This document shows, piece after piece, positions 11,304 to 22,333 of a stretch of DNA of 63,285 nt. The notes beneath the pieces are model-generated. The model searched no databases. It was not told the origin of the DNA and saw only the letters and a program-made list of their open reading frames with translations. Both the position numbers and the translations under genes were made by a program. Every line of letters begins with the position of its first letter. Position 1 is the stretch's first letter. The stretch spans positions 1 to 63,285 of the forward strand of contig JAAPAO010000144.1 in NCBI GenBank assembly GCA_013115145.1, given 5' to 3'. Origin of the DNA: Perkinsus chesapeaki (Eukaryota; Perkinsozoa; Perkinsida; Perkinsidae).

Positions 11304-12062
11304 TTACAAAGAGCAAACCTCCTTCAAGGCAATACGCTTAGCGACGTTGATGCCGGTCTTGATCATACGATCTTTGCCTTCGGCAACCGTGTTTCCATGG
11401 GGATCGTAATCACCTTCATCCCACTTGAGCGGGGAACCATCAACAGTACACACAGCGGCAGCTCGAATTCCTCGAATAGCAGCCACGATAAATAACGCGG
11501 AGTTCTCCATCTCGACACCAATAGCGCCAGCAGCAGCATTTGTTGCTAGGGTTTGCTCGACGGCCGGGCTCGGATAGAATATCGCACTAGCCAAAGTGAT
11601 ACCAAAGTGAACTCTATCATAACCAAGAGACTTTGCGGTGTCACGAAGAGCGAGGCAGATCTCCGGATCAGCTACAGCAGGGAAGCCCTTTGGAGCGAGA
11701 TACTGAGTAACACCGTCTTCCGCACCAGAACCAGTCGTGATGATTAAGTCGCCTTGCTTGATTGAATCGGGCCTCAGAGATCCGCATGTTCCCATACGAA
11801 TGATAAACTTGGCACCACATTTGATAAGCTCCTCGAAACATATAGCAGCACCGGGACCACCAACACCATGAGAAGCAACAGTGAAGTCGGCACCTCCAAA
11901 AGTAACATTGAAGGTCCTGTACTCCCTGTTGTAAGCGAGCTCCTCGCATGAATCACAATACTTAGTAGCGATAAGCTCTGCACGGCCGGGATCGCCAACC
12001 ACGCAGCAAACAGGTCGGATAGAACCTTCGGTGATAGCAAGATGAGGAGCTTGATACACCAT
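11304..12062 (-). CDS. PNP: purine nucleoside phosphorylase, copy 1
   Basis: A single-exon 252-aa protein of the NP-I nucleoside phosphorylase family, the usual length. It catalyses phosphorolysis of purine (or uridine-type) nucleosides in salvage. Visible family blocks are VVGDPGRAELIA (phosphate loop), AYNREYRTF, SHGVGGPGAAICFEEL, MGTCGSL (phosphate/ribose site), GVEMENSALF (ribose-binding Met-Glu) and VDGSPLKWDEGDYDPH. In the Plasmodium enzyme the Asp of VDGxP is the purine-contacting acid, and it is present here. The whole layout matches the Plasmodium PNP type, including the WDEGDxD segment absent from most bacterial hexameric PNPs. There is no signal peptide, so it is cytosolic. It lies head to tail with copy 2, about 770 bp away. 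Confidence 0.93.
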   Translation of the reverse strand: MVYQAPHLAITEGSIRPVCCVVGDPGRAELIATKYCDSCEELAYNREYRTFNVTFGGADFTVASHGVGGPGAAICFEELIKCGAKFIIRMGTCGSLRPDSIKQGDLIITTGSGAEDGVTQYLAPKGFPAVADPEICLALRDTAKSLGYDRVHFGITLASAIFYPSPAVEQTLATNAAAGAIGVEMENSALFIVAAIRGIRAAAVCTVDGSPLKWDEGDYDPHGNTVAEGKDRMIKTGINVAKRIALKEVCSL

Positions 12063-12833
12063 GAGGAGAAATATAAAATCGTGACTTGATAGTGGTTAGG
12101 AGAAGCTCACAAGAAGCGTCCTAGCGGTATCTTAGCGCAGCTTCCACAGACTGGAATATCATACGATCACACAAAGTTGTCGTCATCCTTTGTCGAAGCG
12201 GCACGCGTTCTTCTTCAAGGTGTACCGGCAGGACAAGCAGTATGACCCATACGAATAGGAGAATGAAACCTCCAGGGCATTGCGAAATTACTAAATCGTT
12301 TAATACTGAATGGGATATCTCTGCTGTATAGAGTGCTTCAGTAATACTACGTAGGATATAATATAGAATTATCTACTGGATATTGTATAGGATATATAGA
12401 TGTTCTAGTGTAACCAGGAACCTTGCATGCGAGCAGCGTGTTAGATGAAAGAACTGGTACAAACTTGCATAATAGTTCTGCCGATTGAACCAGCCGGGAT
12501 CACATCGGACAACTCATGAGATACTGTGTATATTAGCAGAATACTCGATGTATTTTACTAGCACTTAAACCTCTATTCTGAATGCTTTAGAGCCTCTAAA
12601 GCCTCTAAATTAGAGGGAATGCCAACTCTATCCCCGAAATACTCATACTGCTTACTCACTACTGCTAACACAACAAACCAAATATTCTGAAATCGCCGCC
12701 AAAGGGACTAGGCAGTAGATAGGCTCTGGAGAGCCATGAATTGGAACAGAAAGTTGGGGAGAGCAGGAACAGAAATTAATACTCAGTAACATTTTAATGA
12801 GATACTCGCAGTGTCCACAGAAAACCTCTTCAT
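12063..12833. other. spacer between the two PNP genes
   Basis: No gene is seen. The part at 12.3-12.6 kb is AT-rich. It includes a run of CTAAAGCCTCTAAA-type direct repeats near 12590-12612. It must contain the upstream region of copy 1 and the 3' end of copy 2. Confidence 0.5.
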
Positions 12834-13583
12834 CTAAAGGTTCTCGAGAACAATACGCTTGGCAACAGTGATACCAGTCTTGATCATATGATCTTTGCCT
12901 TGGGCGACCTTAGTGCCGTGCGGATCATAGTCACCCTCATCCCACTTCAATGGGCAACCATCTACTGTGCAAATGGCAGCTGCCCTGATGCCTCTGATGG
13001 AAGCAACATTGAACAAAGCAGAATTCTCCATCTCGGCACCAATAGCACCAGCAGCAGCATAAGAAGCTAAGCTGTTCTCTCTGGCAGGACTGGGATAGAA
13101 GACAGACTGTGCAACAGTAACACCGAAGAAGACCCTATCATATCCGAGGGACTTGGCAGTATCACGCATAGCGATGCAGAGGGTGGGATCGGCCACAGCG
13201 GGGAAGCCCTTGGGAACGAGGTACTCGGACACACCATCTTCAGCACCAGAACCAGTGGTGACGATAAGATCGCCCTGGTCAATGGTCTCCGGCTTCAATG
13301 AACCACAAGTTCCGAGCCTCAAGATAACCTTGGCGCCGCACTTGATGAGCTCCTCGAAGCAGATAGCTGCACCGGGACCACCAACACCGTGGGAAACAAC
13401 ACTGAACTCAGCACCCTGGTACTCCACGTTAAAGGTACGGTACTCGCGATTGTAAGCAAGCTCCTTGTAAGAGTCGCAGTACTTGGTGGCAATCAAATTG
13501 GCACGACCGGGATCACCAACAGCACAGACAACAGGCTTGATGTCACCTTCCTTGATCTTAAGATGGGGAGCTTCGTAGACCAT
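12834..13583 (-). CDS. PNP: purine nucleoside phosphorylase, copy 2
   Basis: A single-exon 249-aa paralogue of copy 1 with the same NP-I blocks: VGDPGRANLIA, SHGVGGPGAAICFEEL, LGTCGSLKPE, GAEMENSALF and VDGCPLKWDEGDYDPHG. It keeps VDGCP exactly as in Plasmodium PNP; copy 1 has VDGSP. The two differ most at the C-terminus and around the substrate-proximal QSVFYPSPA segment. This suggests they were kept for different expression or substrate preference. The ATG is followed by the shared N-terminus MVYEAPHL. Confidence 0.93.
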   Translation of the reverse strand: MVYEAPHLKIKEGDIKPVVCAVGDPGRANLIATKYCDSYKELAYNREYRTFNVEYQGAEFSVVSHGVGGPGAAICFEELIKCGAKVILRLGTCGSLKPETIDQGDLIVTTGSGAEDGVSEYLVPKGFPAVADPTLCIAMRDTAKSLGYDRVFFGVTVAQSVFYPSPARENSLASYAAAGAIGAEMENSALFNVASIRGIRAAAICTVDGCPLKWDEGDYDPHGTKVAQGKDHMIKTGITVAKRIVLENL

Positions 13584-14232
13584 AGTTTTCTAAAATATAA
13601 TAAGTTTATTGCAAATACAAACAATGTATTTGTTTGGTGGTGGAGTGCTACCGGATGGGGCGGCTGGGCTAGCTAAGCTTAGCCACCACACAATGCACGA
13701 AGATGTCCCCATATTCCTGAATGTTGCCTATCATTCCGACAGTGGAGCCACCTAGACTCATCGCTTGGTTGTCCAACTATACATGAATCACCTGAATCTC
13801 GAGGATAGCTTGTATCGACGTTGCGCGAGTCGCTCCTCCTCCAAAGCTTCTGAGGATGCGACATAACTAGCTATCATACGCAGTCTTAAACTTTTCAGGT
13901 GTTTTTGAGATCGCAAAAGGGAATGCTTCACTCGCCGTTGATGCGTTATCTCGTTATCCGTGGATTGGGTTCTTCTTACTTCGTACCGATCAGTTAGTTC
14001 TGGAACTGCTTTCTCTCGCTTCGTGTGTTACACTACTCTTTGTGCCCACTGTCCCCTTCCATTCTTACACTCAAAGCACATGAAGTAAACGGCATCCAAG
14101 CCAACAGGATGCTTAGCAGCGGTGACTCGACTCGGCTCAGGAAACGGTCGAGTAATCTGCTTGTGGTATTAGCTAGAATGATTGAAAATCACTATGGAGC
14201 TACGTAAATAAAAGCAACACGGAGCATGAACA

Positions 14233-14262
14233 GGCAGGAGTTCGAACCCCGGTGACGGCGTT
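14233..14262 (-). other. degenerate tRNA T-arm-like sequence
   Basis: The minus strand reads GTCACCGGGGTTCGAACTCC, with a B-box GGTTCGAAC and a variable-loop-like lead. Stem pairing needs wobbles and no 5' half is visible. It lies next to the pseudogene fragment, in a stretch where I cannot place an intron. Confidence 0.4.
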
Positions 14263-14289
14263 TTCTAGAGTTTTGCCCTACCTGGAACG

Positions 14290-14520
14290 GATGTATTTGT
14301 GGCACGCGCAGCCTTATAGTCCTCAAATTCGGAGTCCGAATCAGCTAACTCCCAGCGGAAGCGTAGCCTCTTCTCTCAAGACCGCAGTGCCCTCTACCCA
14401 AGACAGGAGGCGACTAAGCAATAGACTCTTCAAAGAGCTGGGAGAGGCCGAAGATGGCAGACTCTTTGGCATCGGCTGGCTGCCTTGAATGGCAGTTTTC
14501 GTCTAACTGTGGTTGGTTAG
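14290..14520 (-). pseudogene. fragment of the beta-propeller gene (copy of 19.6-19.86 kb)
   Basis: DNA similarity to the exon at 19670-19941 is obvious around the shared AAAGAGCTGGG and GGCAGCCA blocks. The minus strand translates to KLPFKAASR and, after a frameshift, ESAIFGLSQLFEES. These compare with KLSLKAARR and ESAVFDPPQLFDET in the intact gene. Frameshifts and a stop shortly after show it is a dead partial duplicate. Confidence 0.7.
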
Positions 14521-14865
14521 CAGTCTGCGCCCATGTGCACGGAACCTCTTTGATAGTCCGGTTGAACCTCATGAACCCTAATATCCTCAAAATAAGAACT
14601 CAGGTTGTTCCTCTCCTCGAACGCATGTTCGTCACTGTAACAACGCAAGCGTGAATCATAGGTAGAGAATATAGCAAAGTAGACGACGGATACCATTCAC
14701 GCCAATGTGGGAAGGGTAAAGAGCAGGTTATCGCTCTACAGCACGCATTAACAAGGGGCGTGCGTGTCTACTTGCCTATTTGTGGGGGGTGGGACCAACT
14801 GAGCGATTGTGTTCGGGAAACTATATCAGGACAATATCGGGTAATCTATCCGATTTCCGAGCGTA

Positions 14866-15693
14866 TTATGCTGGACAACGTGAGAAGAAAACGGTCTCGT
14901 TCAGCTCAATGGCGACTTCGTCCATTTCAACAAGGTAATATATCAAATCGTTACCTAACCAGTAATCATAAGTACGCACAGTAGGATCAAGACCAAGAGC
15001 TGGGGAGGCCAAGAACATCGAGAGATCTGTACCAGTGGTCTTGATTAGGGATAGAATGGCTGAATTTTCTTTAAAAGAGTCATGGAACCCATACCCAACT
15101 GAACCTAGCCATTCAAACACACCGCTTGCTTCTTGAAGGAAGTCGAGCCTACCAATGAATGGCGAACACAGATTTGGAACAAACTCTAGGCGGATCCCTT
15201 GAAGGAGAGGATAATCGCCCGTGTTGCAATAGAAAGTAGAATTTCCTGCAAGTGCCTGAGCACAGTTGCTGGATGTCAGCGAGGTGCTGACTCCTTCATC
15301 AATTGGTATCACCAGGGAATCCTCGGGACCGGAAGGCGTGTAAAGTAGACCATTATCCCAGATAGTCAGCGAGAGCCCCAACCTCTTCAAGAAAGCTTCA
15401 AGCCTGTCCCGAGGCTGGAAGATAAGCTTCAGACCATCAGCAGTAGCATTGATTGTGTAATCAGAATAGAATATCCTGAGGATATCCCCTCTACTGTGAT
15501 CTATCACGCCCATATAACCACCTTGACAGCCTGAGCAGCCTCTAAGATATTCATTAGCTCGTAAAGTGAACCTAAGGTTCGTTCTCTCATCCGACGCGCG
15601 ATCCGTACAGTAAGTGCCATGGGGAAGGGGAGAAGAGATGGCGATAAAAGATGGGAGTAGTAAGATAGTATCCAGCATGATGTTGTAGATCAT
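14866..15693 (-). CDS. secreted paralogue family, member 1 (275 aa)
   Basis: A single-exon protein with an N-terminal hydrophobic signal (IMLDTILLLPSFIAISSPLP) and a cysteine-containing mature part. Family landmarks are GTYCTDRASDERTNLRF, a CSGC pair, IWDNGLLYTPSGP, the block SNCAQAL, a YC, CSPFIGRLDFLQEASG, GTDLSMFL and VRTYDYWLG. It ends in ...RCPA, a terminal Cys-Pro shared by members 1 and 3. No known domain is recognised. The conserved Cys spacing, N-glycosylation-type NxS/T sites and signal peptide suggest a folded extracellular protein. It is the most diverged member and lacks the KRLLxRLNLS form of the central helix. Confidence 0.75.
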   Translation of the reverse strand: MIYNIMLDTILLLPSFIAISSPLPHGTYCTDRASDERTNLRFTLRANEYLRGCSGCQGGYMGVIDHSRGDILRIFYSDYTINATADGLKLIFQPRDRLEAFLKRLGLSLTIWDNGLLYTPSGPEDSLVIPIDEGVSTSLTSSNCAQALAGNSTFYCNTGDYPLLQGIRLEFVPNLCSPFIGRLDFLQEASGVFEWLGSVGYGFHDSFKENSAILSLIKTTGTDLSMFLASPALGLDPTVRTYDYWLGNDLIYYLVEMDEVAIELNETVFFSRCPA

Positions 15694-16404
15694 TCTTCAC
15701 ACGGTTTCAGCCTTTCAGAGGATATGAGGTTGAAGTACACAAGATATTTATAACGCAGCTTGTCAAACGCCGTCAACGATGCACGGTGTAGATGCGGGGA
15801 ATGCGCCATGTTCGGGCGGAGCCATGCTCCCCCGCTCAAAATGAGTCTTCCCAATTTCGTTACGAGAACTTAGTTTAGTAGACATGGACATGCGGACCAA
15901 GAGCTGACGACAGCAATTCGAACCTTTGGCTCAGCTGTAAAAGATTCAATACTCCTATTTTTTAGTGACTTAGAGTAGAAGAAGTCTCCAGAAAATTTAT
16001 ACGAAGACATAGGGCGCAACTGGAGGCGTGTCGCGTGACGAGCGTCGTGAGAGAAATTATCATCGAATCGAGGACGGTCCTTGGAGGACCGCCGATGGGC
16101 AATATTAACCGATGTACGACTTGGGCGAAGTGGAGTTAACGACGAAATAGAGAATATAGCTATATTCTCAACTTGAGAATATAGCAAAGTAGACGACGGA
16201 TACCACTAACACTAATGTGGCAAGTGCAAAGAGCAGGTAATTACTCTTGGACACGCATGAACAAGGGGCGTGTGTACAGAGCTGCCTACTTGTGGGGGTT
16301 AGGACCACCAAGACGATTGTGTTCAGGAAAATATATCAGGACAACAGACACTCGAAGGTAACAGAGCCGATGTGGGTCAACACTGCACACTATTTCGGAG
16401 AATA

Positions 16405-17241
16405 TCAACATTGCTCGAACTCAGCGACACCACCCATATCAATGAGGACCTTTTCGTAGAGAAAATCGTACTCTATCCGATCAGAACCCAACCAATACTC
16501 GTAGGTACGTACATCAGAGTCGTTACCGAGTGATTTCAAAGCTAGAAAACTGGATAGGTCTGTTCCAGGGGTCTTAATCAGAGATATGGTAGAACTAGCT
16601 CTAGAATTGCTGAACAGATATCCAACTGAACCAACCGTTTCTAACACTGGTGAGCCACTCGTTTCTTGAATGAAATCAAGCCTGCCGAGGAACGGCGAGC
16701 AAACATCTGGAACAAACTGAAGGCGGATGCCCTTAAGGAGAGGCGAAGTAGGGAGCCTGCAGTAAAATGACTTCATTCTAGTAAGGCCCTGAGCACAGTT
16801 GCTGTATGTTAATGTGGCGCTGACATCTTCATCAACTGGCATCTCCAGGGAGTCCTCGCTGTAAGGACCGAGAGGCGCATAAGGTAGACCATTATCCCAG
16901 ATAGTTGTTGGGAGATTGAATCTCTTCAAGAGGGCCTTCGCCCTCTTCATATACTTGCCAGGCTGGATAATAAGCTTGAGACCATCAGCAGTGGTATTGA
17001 CTGTGTACCAAACAGCAATCCTGTCATTAATAGACTTTCTGGCAGTGCGGTTATACATCTTCAACACATCTATGAATCCCTTTCGACAGTCCGCGCACCC
17101 CCTCGGTACCCCAACATCTTGAAAAAATAACCTCAAATTGGTTCTCTTCTCGGATGCATAATCGACACAGTAACTGCCATCGGGAGTGGGAGAGGAGATG
17201 ACGATAAAAGGTGCAAGTAGAAAAATAATAACATTAAGCAT
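16405..17241 (-). CDS. secreted paralogue family, member 2 (278 aa)
   Basis: Signal peptide MLNVIIFLLAPFIVISSPTP, then GSYCVDYASEKRTNLRLFF, CADCRKGFIDVL, a PGKYMKRAKALLKRFNL helix and IWDNGLPYAPLGP. Further landmarks are DSLEMPVDEDV, LTYSNCAQGLT, CSPFLGRLDFIQETSG, GTDLSSFL and VRTYEYWLG. It is closest to member 1 by position and flanking duplication, but its N-terminal half resembles members 3-5. Single exon, complete. Function unknown. Confidence 0.75.
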   Translation of the reverse strand: MLNVIIFLLAPFIVISSPTPDGSYCVDYASEKRTNLRLFFQDVGVPRGCADCRKGFIDVLKMYNRTARKSINDRIAVWYTVNTTADGLKLIIQPGKYMKRAKALLKRFNLPTTIWDNGLPYAPLGPYSEDSLEMPVDEDVSATLTYSNCAQGLTRMKSFYCRLPTSPLLKGIRLQFVPDVCSPFLGRLDFIQETSGSPVLETVGSVGYLFSNSRASSTISLIKTPGTDLSSFLALKSLGNDSDVRTYEYWLGSDRIEYDFLYEKVLIDMGGVAEFEQC

Positions 17242-18134
17242 GTCGTTGCAGTTGAAGCTCTTCAGAGCAGTTGAGGTGCAATGTAGTTATAACGCCGTCA
17301 ATGATAACGCACGGTGTAACCGCGGCGAATGCGCCATGTCCGGGAGGAGCCATGCGCCACCCGCTCCAATTGAGCGCTCCATTTCCGCTGATGAGATCTT
17401 TGGTTTAGTGAGAAAGAGCGGACAGACGGCAGTGAGTTGCATGCGCTTCTCAGTTAGGTTTTGATGGTGTTCCAATAATACGTGGAAAACAAGCCGTCAG
17501 AATGCATACGGAACTTCGAGGCACTAACGTCGCTTCCAGCTCATGATTGTTGCACGATGTCGAATTCGTCGATAATAATTACACGATAGTTCCTAACGAG
17601 TTAATGAACCGCGAGAGGTCGCTATCTTCATCAATGTTAAAACCAACTTATATGTTTATCTTTGCCTTGTCAAACGTTGCGTACCACATAGAGCCTGGCA
17701 CGGTGAGTCACAGTGCGATTGTCGCACTAAGCGCCCTATGAAAAAAGTTACCATCCAATCGAGAACGGTCCTCGGAGGAGCCTGATGGATAATGTGCTCC
17801 GATATATGACTTGCGCAAGCTGAATCTAAGGACAATCTCTATATATGCAATGTTCAATGGCAGCATCGGTACCTCCGAAGATCTGCGCCAATTCCACATG
17901 TTTTCAGTGAGTGTCGTAATTGGGTTATATGGAGCATCCATCACATTGGAAGCGATGCGTGAGAGTTTAGTAGTAGATCACCAAACAGCATGAAGCTCAA
18001 TGTCGGAATCATAGTTCCTTCCCATCCCAAAGCCTAGGGTTTTCGAGAAACGGTACGGGCGTAACGAAACTTCTGTTATTTCCGGATCGCCCGTTTCCGC
18101 GGCATGGCAATTGTCTACTTTCGCTTTTCCATGT

Positions 18135-18149
18135 CACATGGGCCATGTG
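18135..18149. repeat. palindrome within a longer imperfect hairpin
   Basis: CACATGG-G-CCATGTG is perfect. Pairing resumes outside it (GTCTACT near 18114 with AGTAGAC near 18154), giving an imperfect hairpin of about 45 nt. Confidence 0.75.
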
Positions 18150-18356
18150 AAATAGTAGACTCCCGGCCTTGCGATTCTCAGCATGACCTCCACCAAAGCT
18201 GCTGCATCAAATGTATGCTTTACTGGTACTATCGAGTAGAACTCTGAGCGTGATCAGCCGCACCAGCTTGTATCATGGTCGCTTGGATTCACAGTTTAAT
18301 GGAGCCCGAATTTGAGCCGCCGTAGACTTAGATCTCCTTACGTATAAGGCCATCTT

Positions 18357-18385
18357 CCACTAACAATTAGCCTGGTTGTTAGTGG
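18357..18385. repeat. inverted repeat, 10-nt arms, 9-nt loop
   Basis: CCACTAACAA (18357-18366) pairs exactly with TTGTTAGTGG (18376-18385). Confidence 0.85.
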
Positions 18386-19202
18386 ATCCAACAATCCTGG
18401 ATGCTGGTTGAAACAGGATCCTATAATGTGGCAGTTACTACTATCTGCGATACCAATGCCCGTCAGGTCTACCCTCTAGGCGACCTAGTTCGACCAAAAT
18501 CCTGATGACGGTTATCAGATGACCCGTAGCATGCCTCTTGATGCACTTCGGCTAGCGGACAGACCAGACTGCATGGTCAGAGCCGACGGTGCCTGCCTTG
18601 CAGCAGCTATCACGGGCTCTGTAGATACTCTACTTTTTTTTGCTCATCTTCGCAGGCACGCCTTAGGAATACTTTGATGTGAGATACGGGTGCTCAGATT
18701 AAGAAAGACCATATAACTCCTATGATAGGAGGCTCATGACCATGTGGTACGCAATGTCTTTAAATTGGTACAAGTCTACCGCGCACATTTTAGAATCTAT
18801 GTGCACTCCACGGTCTTCGGGGGGGGGGCTCTGGAATTAATTTTCTGTGTCGACTGTCTTCCTTCGTTGTAGAGCTCAAATCGAATAAATAGAATGATAA
18901 GCAACCTCACAGCATGCCGAGTTGGTCAAATGGTGCCATGGGGAAAGTAATCTCATGGTCATCGGGCTGGCCGCAGCCATGGCGCGGTATTGTGGCGAAC
19001 GGCGTCAGCCACCCCCAGCGGGGCCGGTATTTAGTAAATCGTGTCTCGCGTGGGAAGTTGGTCGATGAGAAAGAGGTTTGTGCCTCAAGGTGAAGTACCT
19101 GAATATACCGGCATAAAGGGAAGTTAGTGACGATAGCATCAATGGAGTTTTGCCCAGTATGACGAGGGGTAGCTCAACCCCCCGAGAAAACGTCACTCTG
19201 TC

Positions 19203-21781
19203 TTACACGTAGAGTAGTGTCCCTGTGGCGAATACTAAGCCAACTATCATTCTAAAGTAGTTCCACATAGCTTGCTCGGACTCTAGCCTTGTGTCATACT
19301 CCAGAGGAAGGACGACCTCGAAAACTCTAACCCTGGTACTGCTCCAAACGGCAACCTGACAATTGGACTGAGAGTCGATAGAATAACCCACAGTCACGGC
19401 GGATTTGAGCGCAGCGTAGCTGGGACAAATGGAGCAGTTGTGTCTTGGTAGTTGTACACAGGCCCTCAGTTGCGTAAGTGAATTCTGCTAGGAGGAGTAG
19501 CATATCTTGGCACCGGTTACATCCTTCTGGGTGAACCACACAGTGGCAAAATCAGTACAGGTATTAGACTCTCCCGATAGTTGCACGTAGCTTGGATAGT
19601 CCAACTAAGCCATCTTTGGCGTTGGAATCACACACACAGCGTAGCTGAAAGAAGCAGCACTCAGCTTACGAGCGGATGTGTAACCTCCTTCCTCCATGCT
19701 GCGATGCCCGCCACCCACGGCAGCCCACTAGGCAATCTATGTGTCTCATCAAAGAGCTGGGGAGGGTCGAAGACGGCCGACTCTTCCGATTGACCTCGCC
19801 TGGCTGCTTTGAGTGACAACTTTCGCCCGACTGTGATGTCGTATATAGACATGAATTGCCCGCAAGAGACGGCAAGAATTTGTGGACGGAGGCTCAGAAC
19901 GGAGGGGCTGCCAGCCTCGCAGCTCGGTAAGGCGAAGAGACCTGAAAGAGAGATCCATCCTATCTTTTAACCGAAACTAACCTTTGACTGTGTCCGACGA
20001 ATTATAGTTTTCTCCATCAGAATGCCTGCGGTTCTTTACTAAAGCCATGACTAGGAGGCTGCCATCCTCCAGAGTTGCGTAGAAGATCGGCAATGGACCG
20101 ACCGGATGACCACTGCTGATGGTGGCGATGTAGCGGCCTCCCTGATTCACAGCTCATCCATTTGAAATGGAGTACCAAAGGTGATCGTTAATTAACTTGC
20201 ACAGCGCGAGAGGCGACCTACCAGCAAGCGCTCGACACCTTCCACAGTTTTGGCATCGGAATCATCTCTGATCGCTAGAGTGCGGATCCAAGATTTTCCT
20301 AGAGGGGATCTTTCTAATTGATGAAGCTTAAAGCTTACCATAGACGAGAACAGAGTGAGAAGCACCTTGACGATTTATTGGGACGACGCCGATCACATCG
20401 TCAGAAGAGACGTTAGCTCCAGATAGCTTGTTTAGGATGTCGCCATCACTGCTCAAAATCCAAACTCCGCCGCCGCGAGTAACTAACATCACGAGATACA
20501 GAGCCCAATTTAGAGTCAATCTACCAGTGACAATTCTAACGTTATTGGATTCTCCAGCGCTGGCTCTTCCGGATGGCTGAACCAGCAGGCCGATGACATC
20601 CTGCTTGCCGACGTCCACTACGCGGTGAGACCAGACGGTGACGTTTGGAGGGCGATTCAAGAACGCTGATTTCACCCCGCGGCGATGAATACGGTCTTCT
20701 ACAGTCATTGCAGGGCTCTTGATCTCAATCTCTATTATTGAGATTTTGTTCCCAATGGCGGCGGCTACTAGGCCGCCTGCGTATGTGAGTGCTCCGGTGG
20801 AAAGCTCGACGGCAGCGCCCGAACGGCCAGCGAGGAGAGTTGTGTAGATTTCGCCATAGCCCGACTCGAAGTCGAAAATACTCAAGCGTCTTGTTGTTGC
20901 TGATAACCGCACTAAATAGCCTTGAGGTGAGAAGTTGGGCGCTGAGAATGAAATAAAATTAACGCAAACTACTGCAGGGGTCACCTACGAGAAACCAGCC
21001 GCTTGTGTTTAGTCGAACGAGTCTGTAGAAACTCGCAGGCGTCAGTAGAATCATTGAAGTCTTTATCCATCTTCAATGCCAGAGCATTCATTCCGGTCCA
21101 ATGGCCATCACTATTGTTAGTGTCATGAAGCAGTTTGACCTGGAAGCCGTGATAAGACCAAGTTTTAATCGCAATTTCTGCTTTAGTATGCAATTTCTCG
21201 CGAATGTTTCTGTGAGAGAAGCATCTGATGCAAACAGTCCTCATTGTAAAGGACATTTTGGGAACCATTACGAGCGAATTTCATTGTATCCACTGGATAC
21301 AGTATCAGGCCTCACCAGGCGAAAGTAGGTAATCCCGAGCGATCCGTCCCTGAGATTGCAACGGGAGCCCGCACCTGCTTAAATGTACTTTTCCGATTTA
21401 GAAAAGTGCGTTGAAATCAGACGGTTGGGAGACGTCTATAGGAAGTAAACAGGCCACTCGGAATTGCACACTCAGTGCCGCAGCAACTTTCCAACGTCCT
21501 TCTCCTTCTACGGAGAGCCTCACTATTTCTCTCTGCTATTGTACTAGTTTTATATGTGAAGACACTCTGCAGAAGATATAGAATAGGCACACGCTAGTTC
21601 TCACAATAGAGATGTATTGCTCGGACCACTTGGAGTAGTCTGGCTCTTCCCCATTGAGCAAAGCAATTTGGTGATCTTTCGAGTCACTGATCGCTCGCCT
21701 TATAGTGGCCAGGGTGTCCTCTGTTGATGCGCTGGTGGAATGCATAACTAGCAAGGTACGAGTGAAGTAGCGTAGTAGCAT
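19203..21781 (-). CDS. beta-propeller-like protein with signal peptide and C-terminal membrane anchor
   Basis: Exons that join in frame on the minus strand: 21605-21781 (start MLLRYFTRTLLVMHS, signal-like), probably one near 21440-21566, one ending at 20989, then 20339-20941, 20222-20313, 19982-20141, 19670-19941, 19521-19604 and 19203-19484. The central part has repeated short beta-strand segments typical of propellers (YLVRLSATTRRLSIFDFESG, LVTRGGGVWILSSDGD, FYATLEDGSLLVMAL, LAVSCGQFMSIYDI). The protein ends in a hydrophobic helix (MIVGLVFATGTLLYV) with no cytosolic tail. A large ER or secretory membrane protein of EMC1-like architecture is possible but unproven. Between the last two exons there is an in-frame TAG unless a 36-nt intron (19485-19520) is removed. 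Exon 2 boundaries are approximate. Confidence 0.6.
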
Positions 21782-22333
21782 TGTAAAGCTAGTAACAGAA
21801 AGATGACCGAGAATGGCAGAACAAACAACAAGCTGCGCGGAATACCAATAATGTTGTGTCGTGTGAAGGCTCGAATCGAGTCACTCAAACGCAAAGCCGA
21901 GGCGAAGGCGTGGATGGGGAGCTGTAGTGCACGTGGAAGTAATTTTATCGACTAGAGTTGTAGAAACGCAGTTCCCCACGTGACGTGACATAAACACCAC
22001 TTGGCGATGATAAGTCTTTCTTAAATAAGGAAACCTGGGAGATGACTCTTATATGCCTGGGAGTGCCGAAAAAAGCTGTTAAGCTCACAATTAAACACGA
22101 TCATAAGTTCATCACGTATCGGTGCTATTTTTGAATCGCCAATACTGCTAGTATGATAGGTGGCACAACAAACTGTCTCCGTAGTTGCACGCATTCACGG
22201 TTGTCTATTTTCGGGAATTCAAGTGCTTACGGATCAGCGACTACACGGCCGGCTAGTGGATCTTAAGTCCTTCGATGGGCTGTCAGCGGCTGCTTGTCAT
22301 ACTAAGGTTATCCAAACGTGTTCAAAATCATTA

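Larger units (their letters stand above)
14640..17840. repeat. tandem duplication of about 1.5 kb carrying one secreted-protein gene per unit
   Basis: Three flanking blocks repeat in the same order. 14660-14860 matches 16172-16345 (GAGAATATAGCAAAGTAGAC, then GGGGCGTG and GATTGTGTTC). 15760-15850 matches 17290-17410 (AACGCCGTCAA, GAATGCGCCATG). 16045-16130 matches 17740-17830 (GGTCCT and GGAGGA blocks). The genes at 14866-15693 and 16405-17241 are thus members of one duplicated unit. Confidence 0.75.
17400..19202. other. intergenic, hairpin-rich, no gene recognised
   Basis: Only short incoherent ORFs. The part at 18.0-18.6 kb has long imperfect hairpins and the perfect repeats listed below. 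A 9-G run sits near 18821-18829. Confidence 0.5.

Noticed and set aside
20328-20984. A stand-alone 218-aa single-exon gene
   Set aside because: The stretch has clear splice sites at both ends and joins in frame to exons on either side, so it is part of the larger beta-propeller-like gene.
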